Assembly: GCF_028368995.1 (NCBI RefSeq)
Contig: NZ_JAQNDL010000003.1
Coordinates: 1,302,001 to 1,366,000, forward strand
Length of the DNA stretch: 64,000 nucleotides
Origin: Nannocystis bainbridge
GTDB lineage: Bacteria > Myxococcota_A > Polyangia > Nannocystales > Nannocystaceae
Direction of reading: 5' to 3'
Below, piece by piece: positions 57,551 to 64,000 of the stretch. Below the pieces are notes generated by a model. It had not been told where the DNA came from and searched no databases. It saw only the letters and a program-made list of their open reading frames with translations. Each line of letters begins with the position of its first letter. Positions within the stretch are counted from its first letter, which is position 1. Both the position numbers and the translations under genes were made by a program.

Positions 57551-57967
57551 TCACGCCTGCACGTGGCTCGGGTCCATGTAGGCCAACTCCCAGTGGTGGC
57601 CGTCGAGGTCCGCGAACGCGCGGTAGTACATGAACCCGTAGTCCTTCGGCTCGCCGATCGCCTTCCCGCCGGCCGCGACCGCCGTGTCGGCCAATTGGTC
57701 GACCTCGGCGCGGCTGGTGGCCGACAGCGCGAACAGCCCCTCGCGGTGCGTGCGGGTGTCGCAGATCCCCTGCGGCGTGAAGTCCCTGAAGCGCTCCTCG
57801 GTCATCAGCATGAAGAACGCCTCTTCGCTGACGATCATGCAGGTGCACTTGTCGTCGGTGAACTGCGGGTTGAAGGTGAACCCGAGCTTGGTAAAAAATT
57901 CGACCGTGCGCTCGAGGTCGCGGATGGCCAGGTTGACGAACAGCTTGCGCGGGTTGGTGATTGCCAT
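57551..57967 (-). CDS. VOC-family (glyoxalase/bleomycin-resistance-like) protein
   Basis: 138 residues from ATG 57967 with AAGGAGG seven bases upstream. Two beta-alpha-beta-beta-beta halves: RKLFVNLAIRDLERTVEFFTKLGFTF.., MIVSEEAFFMLMTEERF, then FALSATSRAEVDQLADTAVAAGGKAIGEPKDYGFMYYRAFADLDGHHWELAYMD. The C-terminal Glu (HHWELAYMD) is the usual metal ligand; the N-terminal metal His is replaced (NLAIRD), so metal binding is uncertain. Often found beside a sigma factor of the type encoded just upstream. Possibly antibiotic or electrophile handling. Confidence 0.9.
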   Translation of the reverse strand: MAITNPRKLFVNLAIRDLERTVEFFTKLGFTFNPQFTDDKCTCMIVSEEAFFMLMTEERFRDFTPQGICDTRTHREGLFALSATSRAEVDQLADTAVAAGGKAIGEPKDYGFMYYRAFADLDGHHWELAYMDPSHVQA

Positions 57968-58042
57968 GGTGGTTCCTCCTTGAAGGTTCTGAACTGGAGA
58001 CCGGAGCCCTTCCCTGAACTCATCGGTCGCTCGCAAAATTTT

Positions 58043-59011
58043 TTAGGGTTCGAGGGCCGGCGGCAGGCCGAACCGCGGGAACAACGCCGCGGTGTCGAGG
58101 AACGAATTGAGGCCGACGACCTGCTCACCCGCCGTCTCGAGCACGATCAGCGCCCACGCCGTGTGACCGCCCTCGGGGCTCGGACGGTACTGCCCGAACG
58201 CCAGCGAGCCTGAGGCCGCCGTCGGCACCAGCCGCGAGCCGCGGCAGCCGCCGCCGCGGCCCGTCAGCCAGGCGCGCAGGATCGGGTGCCCGCGCAGCCA
58301 CAGCGAATACGGCGGCATCGACAGCGTGGCGTCCTGGTGGAGCAGGCTCGTCAACGCGTCCATGTCGTAGCGCTCGAAGGCGTCGACGAACCGCTCGAGC
58401 AGCTGCGACTGCGAGCTCGACAGCGGCGCTCGCTCGGTGGTCACGCCGCGGCTGGCCAGGGTCGCGCGGGCCCGCTGCAGCGCGCTGTTGACCGCCGCGA
58501 CCGAGGTCTCGAGGCTGCCCGCGACCTCGGCCGCCGGCCACCCGAGCACCTCGGTCAGCAGCAGCACCGCGCGCTGCTTCGGCGGCAGGTGCTGCAGCGC
58601 GGCGACGAAGGCCAGGCGGATGCTCTCGCGCAGGCTGGCGCGCTCGTACGGGTCGGCGTCGGCCGGCAGCACCAGCGCGTCGGGGATCGGCTCGATCCAC
58701 TGATCGCCCGGCAGGGCCACCAGGCTGTCGTCGATCGTGCCCATCGGCCCGAGCTCGACCGGCCGCCCGCGCCGCGCGCGATGGCCCAGAGCGTCGAGGC
58801 ACACGCGGGTGGCGATCCGGTACAGCCAGGTGCGCAGCGACGACCGCCCCTCGAAGCGATCGAGCGCCCGCCAGGCCCGCACCAGGGTCTCCTGCACGGC
58901 GTCGTCGGCCTCGGCGGCCGAGCCGAGCATGCGGTAACAGTGGCCGGTGAGCGCCGCGCGGTGCTGCTCGAGGTCGTGCGCCGTCGCGGGGGAGCTGACG
59001 ACTTCGTTCAT
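58043..59011 (-). CDS. sigma-70 factor with SnoaL-like C-terminal domain
   Basis: 322 residues from ATG 59011 (the frame beyond is Arg/Gly-rich). Region 2 (HRAALTGHCYRMLGSAAEADDAVQETLVRAWRALDRFEGRSSLRTWLYRIATRVCLD) and region 4 (LPPKQRAVLLLTEVLGWPAAEVAGSLETSVAAVNSALQRAR) are of ECF type. A C-terminal SnoaL-like domain (about 210-320: RFVDAFERYDMDALTSLLHQDATLSMPPYSLWLRGHPILRAWL..) follows, as in the TIGR02960/ECF41-56-like factors whose tail regulates activity without an anti-sigma. The VOC gene lies 75 bp downstream and is the likely target or effector. No terminator between. Confidence 0.92.
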   Translation of the reverse strand: MNEVVSSPATAHDLEQHRAALTGHCYRMLGSAAEADDAVQETLVRAWRALDRFEGRSSLRTWLYRIATRVCLDALGHRARRGRPVELGPMGTIDDSLVALPGDQWIEPIPDALVLPADADPYERASLRESIRLAFVAALQHLPPKQRAVLLLTEVLGWPAAEVAGSLETSVAAVNSALQRARATLASRGVTTERAPLSSSQSQLLERFVDAFERYDMDALTSLLHQDATLSMPPYSLWLRGHPILRAWLTGRGGGCRGSRLVPTAASGSLAFGQYRPSPEGGHTAWALIVLETAGEQVVGLNSFLDTAALFPRFGLPPALEP

Positions 59012-59461
59012 CGCCGCCGAGGTGTACCAGGCCCGCCGGCCCCGGCAAAGCGCCCTGAAGCCGCCGGAGACGCGGCCTTCGTCGCAACCGAGTAGCGAAC
59101 CGGAGGTCGCGGGCCCGGACTGCGAACCCCGACGCAAGCCCTCGCCGGGTGACCTCCGCTCGCGCGAGATCGCGGCGCACGGAGCCCCGGCCCCGTTCGC
59201 CGCGGGGAGCTCACGGCGCCGGGTCCAGGCGAAATCACCGCGAGCGACCGAGGCGGCGATCCACGCGCAGGCGCGGGCGGCCTCTCATCCGGGCCCCGGC
59301 CCGGGCCCGTCGCCATCACCTGGCCTTCGAGACAGCTTTTAAAACCTGCCTCTCGGGATAGGTGCGCCACACACGCAGGCGCTGCCCGGCCGCTCAGCCG
59401 GTCGCGGGGATCCGCACCTGCGCGGGCTGACCGCCGGCCTGCACCGGGCTAGATTCGTCGC
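59012..59461. other. divergent 450-bp intergenic region
   Basis: No gene seen. Short open frames are Arg/Ala-rich. A degenerate hairpin CGAGACAGC.TTTTAAAA.CCTGCCTCTCGGG (59328-59356) with an A+T loop resembles the window-wide element and lies about 105 bp before the lipoprotein start. Confidence 0.45.
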
Positions 59462-60409
59462 ATGCGCCTGTTTGGCTTACTGCTGCTCGCCTCGGCCTGC
59501 ACCCTCGAAAACCCCGCGTTCTTCGTCACCGACGGCGCCAGCGGTGACCCCACGCGCCCGACCGCGACCTCGAACACGCCCACCGCGCCCGGCACCGACG
59601 CGACCAGCGAGCCGCCCGCGACCACCAGCGAGCCCATCACCACCGGCACGAGCACCGGCGGCCCCACCAGCGATCCGCCGGCCACCGCGACCTCGACCAC
59701 CGTCGACACGACCACCGACCCGACGCCGATGACCGCCAGCAGCAGCAGCAGCAGCAGCGGCGGCGACGACACCGACCCCGTGGCGTGCGGGTTCCTCGAC
59801 GTGACGGGGCCGATGCTGCCGGCGCTCCTGCTGCCGAACAAGGAGCCGCTGAACGCCGACCAGTGCGCGCAGGTGCAGATGAAGGAGCTCACCGGCAAGC
59901 TCTACGCCGGCCCCGGCGGGTTCCAGATCGAGACCCACCAGGACTGCCCGTCGCAGAACCTGCCGGGCCAGGGCTTCGCCTTCAACATCTTCATGCCCGA
60001 CCTGCCGGTCGCCCAGGGCGAGTGCGTCAAGCTCGAGCTCACGCTGCACCCCGATCAGCCGAGCTGCCTGGTGTCGTCGCTGATGGTCAAGCACCAGGGC
60101 TCACCGGTCCTCGTGGGCAGCTTCGGTCGCGCGAACTTCGGCCCCGAGGTGCCGTTCCAGCTCGGCCTGCAGCCCACCGGCACCTGCGCCTGCCCCGACT
60201 GCTGCGCGCCCGGGCTCGACCCCGACCTCTACCGCTACCAGCTGTCCGCAGGCGAGGTCGCCGAGGGCCAGACCCTGATGTTCGAGCACGGCGGCAAGCA
60301 GCACGTGTTCTCCAGCATCCGCGCCCACGTGCACGCGCCGCCCGAGTGCACCGAGCTGCCGCCGCCCGAGTGGCAGCACCTCGACTGGCTGGCGATCCGC
60401 GTCGAGTGA
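59462..60409 (+). CDS. lipoprotein with Thr/Pro linker, unknown domain
   Basis: 315 residues. The signal MRLFGLLLLASAC has lipobox ASAC. A Thr/Ser/Pro linker (about 20-105) ends in a poly-Ser run coded by seven successive AGC codons (59738-59758), which could vary by slippage. The mature domain contains CGFLDVTGPMLPALLLPN, CAQVQMKELTGKLYAGPGGFQIETHQDCP, CVKLELTLHPDQPSC, GTCACPDCCAPG and ends CTELPPPEWQHLDWLAIRVE. Eight or more Cys and a beta-rich pattern suggest a disulfide-bonded extracellular domain. No family recognised. Confidence 0.8.
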   Translation: MRLFGLLLLASACTLENPAFFVTDGASGDPTRPTATSNTPTAPGTDATSEPPATTSEPITTGTSTGGPTSDPPATATSTTVDTTTDPTPMTASSSSSSSGGDDTDPVACGFLDVTGPMLPALLLPNKEPLNADQCAQVQMKELTGKLYAGPGGFQIETHQDCPSQNLPGQGFAFNIFMPDLPVAQGECVKLELTLHPDQPSCLVSSLMVKHQGSPVLVGSFGRANFGPEVPFQLGLQPTGTCACPDCCAPGLDPDLYRYQLSAGEVAEGQTLMFEHGGKQHVFSSIRAHVHAPPECTELPPPEWQHLDWLAIRVE

Positions 60410-60412
60410 GCG

Positions 60413-61657
60413 TCAGTCGAGCGGGTGCATCGCCCCGCGGATGGTCTGGTGCACCACCTGGGCGCCGACCTCGAGCCGGCGGGCGATGTCCTCCATCACG
60501 TGCAGCTCCTCGTCGCTGACCGAGCCGTCGGCGGCGGCGACGATCGTCAAGTGCTGCACGAGCTGGGCCCGGTTGCGCAGCGGCACCTCGAGCGCGGCCT
60601 GGATCCGCCCGTCGAGGTCGCCGAGCAGCTTGGGGATGTCGGCCGGCTCGTCGGCGTGGTCCGAGCCGAGCAGGCGCCCGAGGGCGTCGAGCTCGGCCGG
60701 CTCGACCCCGCCCGACGCGGCCGCCACCGCCAGCCCGGCGGTGTAGAGCAGCCGCCGCAGCGTGTCCGAGGTCTGGCTCTTCTCCTCGAGGTACGACGGC
60801 TCCATCAGCTGCAGGTCGCGCTCGATCACCTGCTCGACGTCCTCGAGCTGCCACGCGCTGTCGGTGCTGCGCCCCAGCGCCTGCAGGTACGGCTCCGAGC
60901 GGCTGAACGCCCACACCGCGCGCACCCGCACCGGGTTGTACGGGTGCGTGCTGAAGCAGTCGAGGGTGTCCTCGTCGTACTCCTTCTCGCGCGCCTCGGG
61001 GGCCGAGGCCAGGCTCTCGACCTGGCGGGCGAAGGTCGCCAGGTCGGGCCGCACGCGCTCGCTGGCCATGCCGCTGGCGAGCTTGAAGAAGCCGCTGGCG
61101 GCCGCCTCCGGGTCACCGGCGCACAACAGGCCGATGCGGTCGGCCGACAGCTCGGCGCTGCGACACCACGCGTAGAGCCGCAGCGACGTCGCCCGCGACA
61201 CGAACGGGATCCCGAGCTCCTCGATGGTCGCGGTGATCGGCATCGGCAGCCCGTAGTGATCGAACACCGCGTGCCCGAGCTCGTGGCCGATGACGAACCG
61301 CAGCTCCGCCGGCGTGAACACCTCGAGCAGCCGGCTCGACAGCGTCAAGATCGTCGGGCCCTTGATCTCGCGGTAGCAGGTGGCGTTGAACTGGTGCTCG
61401 GGGGTCACGTAGACCTCGACCGGCGTCTCGTAGCCGAGCATCTCCTTGCACTGCGTGACGGTGTCGGCGATCTCCGGCGACATCGAGCGCGTCAGCCGGA
61501 GCGTCGAGCTGAGCAGGTTGCGCCGGTAGCCGTAGCCCTTGCCGCCGCGCCACTCGCGGAGCTTGGCCAGGGCCTTCCGCACCCCGAAGTCCTGCATCAC
61601 GTCGTCGCGCAGCTGCTGCTCGCGCCGGACCTGGAACTGCCGCGGATCAATGCGCAT
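60413..61657 (-). CDS. M48 metalloprotease with TerB-like C-terminal domain
   Basis: 414 residues from ATG 61657 (GGAG just upstream). Soluble. M48 core: IGHELGHAVFDHYG with His125, Glu126, His129, and the third zinc ligand in SAELSADRIGL (Glu169); STHPYNPVRVRAVWAFSRSEPY also matches M48 family sequences (THP..RI). The C-terminal ~110 residues (LRRLLYTAGLAVAAASGGVEPAELDALGRLLG.., LTIVAAADGSVSDEELHVMEDIARRLEVG) form a TerB-like helical domain with the acidic DG..S..E motif. This fusion, and the next gene, which is a stand-alone TerB protein, suggest a shared role in stress response at the membrane. Its stop lies four bases from the convergent lipoprotein stop. Confidence 0.9.
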   Translation of the reverse strand: MRIDPRQFQVRREQQLRDDVMQDFGVRKALAKLREWRGGKGYGYRRNLLSSTLRLTRSMSPEIADTVTQCKEMLGYETPVEVYVTPEHQFNATCYREIKGPTILTLSSRLLEVFTPAELRFVIGHELGHAVFDHYGLPMPITATIEELGIPFVSRATSLRLYAWCRSAELSADRIGLLCAGDPEAAASGFFKLASGMASERVRPDLATFARQVESLASAPEAREKEYDEDTLDCFSTHPYNPVRVRAVWAFSRSEPYLQALGRSTDSAWQLEDVEQVIERDLQLMEPSYLEEKSQTSDTLRRLLYTAGLAVAAASGGVEPAELDALGRLLGSDHADEPADIPKLLGDLDGRIQAALEVPLRNRAQLVQHLTIVAAADGSVSDEELHVMEDIARRLEVGAQVVHQTIRGAMHPLD

Positions 61658-61757
61658 CACTCCACCTCTCGCCTCACACCTGTCTTCACGAACGAAACGC
61701 GCCGCCCGGACCGCCACGCGGCACCGGGTCGGCGCGCCTCGCTACCTGCTCACGCGA

Positions 61758-62198
61758 TCACGCGCGGGCATACTTGAGCGTCAAGACCTCGAGGATCTTG
61801 GTCGCCAGGCTGTCCTCGACGTTGAGCACGCGCTGCATCGCCTCGAGCATCGCGTCCTCTTGCTCGTCGACGTCGCCGCTCGACATCGCGATGTCGGCCG
61901 CCAGCAAGTAGGCCTTGTTCTTGACCATCTGCGACGAAAGATCGCCGAGCGCCTTGACCGAGTCCTTCAGGTTGGGGAAGCGCTTCAGGATCTTCACCGC
62001 CTCCTGATACACGTCGCCGAACTCCTTGCCCTCGAACTCGGGCAGCTGGGCGAAGTAGCTCTCGACGGTCGGCAGCTCCGCCTCGTCGAAGCTCCCGTCG
62101 GCGCCGCACATCAGCAGCATCCCGTGGAGGAGCAGGGCGTCGTCGGTGGGCTTCTTCTGCGGCGTCACCTTGCCGGTCAGTTTGGACAGCAGACCCAT
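61758..62198 (-). CDS. TerB-family protein
   Basis: 146 residues from ATG 62198; the frame runs on to 62918, but that part is Arg/Ala-rich and carries no domain. LLHGMLLMCGADGSFDEAELPTVESYFAQLPEFEG shows the acidic DGxFDxxE motif of TerB/tellurite-resistance proteins and is followed by further helices (KILKRFPNLKDSVKALGDLS, LLAADIAMSSGDVDEQEDAMLEAMQRVLN) where the motif recurs (SSGDVDEQE). Soluble. It lies 100 bp upstream of the M48-TerB gene, in the same direction. TerB proteins are linked to membrane-associated stress and phage-defence functions; the role here is not known. Confidence 0.88.
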   Translation of the reverse strand: MGLLSKLTGKVTPQKKPTDDALLLHGMLLMCGADGSFDEAELPTVESYFAQLPEFEGKEFGDVYQEAVKILKRFPNLKDSVKALGDLSSQMVKNKAYLLAADIAMSSGDVDEQEDAMLEAMQRVLNVEDSLATKILEVLTLKYARA

Positions 62199-63093
62199 GA
62201 GGTAGTCACTCCTTGATCCCGCAGTGCGGGCGCAGGCAGTGTCGGCGAGGCGACGGCCGCGTACAAGGGTCAAACGCCGGCGTCGGCCGGATCGGGCGAT
62301 TGCCACGCAAACGTCGTTTACATGGCGATTGAAGCGTTTCGGCGCGATACGTCGGCGGTCGCGGGCGGCCGTCCCCACCTCGTGCAGCGACAGGGCGGAG
62401 CGCCGCATCGCCGCAAAACCGCGTACTGCCGGCGACCGAGCCTGACCCCTGCACACACAACGACCGCCGACCCGGGCGTAGATCTCGCCCGCGGACAGAG
62501 GTCCGTGGCGCGACGACAGCCGCGACCTCGGGCCGCGCCGGCAAGCACCCCACGCCGACCTCGACGCCGCCGGTCGGCCGCCGCGAGCCGCGATTCCCTC
62601 GCTCGCGCCGGTTTGACCGCGAGCGCGCAACACCAGCGCGAGCGCAATCGACGCCAGCGCCTGCGTAAGCATCCGTTCATTTTTCTCGGCGGCCTTCACC
62701 GCGAGCCGCGGCCGCGCGCTCGCACGAAGCGGGCCACGACGCGCCATCGACAGGCACACCCATGCTCGCTCCGCCGCCCACGAAGCTGCGCCTGACAGCG
62801 AGGATGCGGGCCGCGACCGCGCCATCGCCGGGCTCGCTCGCGCTGGCCGCGGTTCGTGCTCCACTGCCAGCGGCCACGCGCCGACGCACCGCCGTCGCTT
62901 CGCGGCGGGCGGCCCCATCGCGGCAGACGACGCGGATGAAGCCCCGCGCGGCGGACGGTGAAATTTTCGTCATGCGCTCGTGTCGACCCCCGTCTGTGTG
63001 CACGCTCGAGCCCACGGACGCCGTTCGAGGCGCGCCGTGTTCGGGCCGACGCCGTCGTCATCGCCACCGCTCGGCCCAGGGAGACCGTCGACA
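62199..63093. other. 895-bp divergent intergenic region
   Basis: Open frames exist on both strands but are Arg/Ala/Ser-rich with no domain, ribosome site or conserved motif. It must hold the promoters for the TerB gene and the DabA-type gene. Locally lower G+C around 62300-62345 and 62670-62690 could mark them. No repeat element was recognised. Confidence 0.5.
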
Positions 63094-64000
63094 ATGACCA
63101 CCACCGACGCCGCGCTCGCGCACGGCCCCCGCGATCGCCTTCGTCACGCGCTCGAGCGGGCGGCCCAATGGTTGCCGATCCAGGCCCCGCTCGAGGTCTT
63201 CGTCCACAACAACCTGCTGGTCGCGTTCCAGCACCTGCCGTTCCACCAGGCGATGCTGGCGGCCCGCCGCAAGCTCGGCGTGCGCGGCTACTTCCCCGAG
63301 GACCGCTACCGCCACGAGCACGCGGTCGGGCGCATCACCGAGGCCGACCTCGACGCGGTGTTCGCCGACGAGCCGCTGCCCGACCTGCCGCTGGCGCCGA
63401 ACTTCCCCTCGGCCCGCGCGATCGCCCGCACCGTCACCCGCTACAGCATCGGCGCCGAGACGCCGGCCGACCTGCACTGGAAGATCGTCGAGGAGCAGGC
63501 GACCACCTTCTTCGCCGCCGACACCGGCGAGGACGCGCGCAACGCCATCCTCGCCGCCACCGCCGACTGGCTGCAGCCGCAGCTGGCCCACCTGCAAGGC
63601 CGCGAGGCCGAGCTGGCGGCGCTGGTCGTCGGCCGCCCGCCGTTCCGCACGCCGACCGGCGAGCTGACGGCGCTGCTCGGCGACCGCCTGCACGCGGCCG
63701 CGTTCGCCGAGCGCCGCGAACCGGTGGCCGTGCGCGCGCTGTGGACCGCCTGCGTCGACGCCTGCGTCCACTACGCCGGCATGCCGGTGATCGGCGCGCG
63801 CAAGCTGTGGACCCACCGCGAGCTGCTGCGCGCCTGCAGCGACATCGACGCCAACGACCTGGTCCACGCGGTGTTGATCCCGCTGTGCGCGGCGTTCCTC
63901 GACCGCGGCCAGTCGCACTGGTCGATGCCCGACCGCGCCGACGGGTTCTTCAACGCGTGGTTGCGGGTCAAGCAGGCCGGCGTGTCGATCCGCCCGAGCT
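63094..64000 (+). CDS. dabA: DabA-type (DUF2309) protein, 5' part
   Basis: ATG 63094, AGGGAG about nine bases upstream; the frame is open to the window edge (302 codons). The start matches DUF2309: APLEVFVHNNLLVAFQHLPFHQAMLAARRKLGVRGYFPEDRY is the family's N-terminal block (LExFVxxN..PFxxA). DabA is the large zinc-containing subunit of the DAB inorganic-carbon uptake system and is usually paired with an NdhF-like membrane partner DabB, expected just beyond the window. The Cys/Asp/His zinc motif of the family lies further downstream and cannot be checked here. Loss of the 3' part leaves function provisional. Confidence 0.8.
   Translation, partial: MTTTDAALAHGPRDRLRHALERAAQWLPIQAPLEVFVHNNLLVAFQHLPFHQAMLAARRKLGVRGYFPEDRYRHEHAVGRITEADLDAVFADEPLPDLPLAPNFPSARAIARTVTRYSIGAETPADLHWKIVEEQATTFFAADTGEDARNAILAATADWLQPQLAHLQGREAELAALVVGRPPFRTPTGELTALLGDRLHAAAFAERREPVAVRALWTACVDACVHYAGMPVIGARKLWTHRELLRACSDIDANDLVHAVLIPLCAAFLDRGQSHWSMPDRADGFFNAWLRVKQAGVSIRPS

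Noticed and set aside
61758..62918. 386-codon version of the TerB-family gene
   Set aside because: The first 240 codons are Arg/Ala-rich without a domain; the real family N-terminus MGLLSKLTGK begins at 62198.

Overview
The window is about 70% or more G+C, has long reading frames with G/C at third positions, and is rich in short lipoproteins carrying Thr/Ser/Gly-rich linkers after the lipobox, multi-domain hybrid histidine kinases, a Ser/Thr kinase and several sigma factors. This mix points to a myxobacterium (Myxococcota), probably of the Nannocystis-Enhygromyxa side. The placement is inferred from gene style; there is no rRNA gene here. No tRNA, rRNA, insertion sequence, prophage or CRISPR array was seen.

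Layout. 1-4.9 kb: the 3' part of a DUF481-type outer-membrane protein, a 52-53 bp tandem array, two paralogous Cys-rich lipoproteins and a Sel1-repeat lipoprotein. 5.7-15.7 kb: a signalling block with a 2084-residue soluble poly-HAMP hybrid kinase, a receiver-kinase-receiver hybrid, an HTH-receiver fusion and a PAS kinase. 15.7-16.4 kb: a repeat-only stretch. 16.9-18.2 kb: a sigma-70-family factor with a strong terminator. 18.5-22.7 kb: a kaiC-kaiB-hybrid kinase operon. 23-27.2 kb: a degenerate histidine kinase, a two-TM protein and another PAS hybrid kinase. 27.2-41.7 kb: accessory genes, including a WD40-like protein, an MFS carrier, a LysR regulator divergent from a cytochrome c/copper monooxygenase lipoprotein, an amidohydrolase, DUF1622, three unusual lipoproteins, a degenerate PP2C-like protein and a GST.

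41.9-49.1 kb is the most interesting block. A Ser/Thr kinase with a TPR-like C-terminus is divergent from an ECF sigma factor. Beside them lie a trypsin-like protease without a signal peptide, two unknown soluble proteins and a multi-TM protein. Three start regions in this block carry the same spaced element GTGAC-N16-GTCAC, absent from the kinase/sigma intergene, so it reads as a small regulon controlled by the neighbouring sigma factor.

49.1-64 kb: more Cys-rich lipoproteins, a succinyl-CoA:3-ketoacid CoA-transferase pair split by an extra gene, a BlaI/M56 pair with two visible operators, a VOC protein next to a sigma-70 factor with a SnoaL-like tail, an M48 protease with a TerB-like tail beside a stand-alone TerB protein, and the 5' part of a DabA-type (DUF2309) gene that runs off the window.

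Across the whole window a short palindrome, TGTCY-N4-RGACA, recurs at least 14 times. It is almost always intergenic and often lies between convergent genes. One copy is followed by eight T and looks like a genuine intrinsic terminator. Longer tandem arrays at 1.0-1.3 kb and 57.2 kb are built from related CATGTC-containing units.
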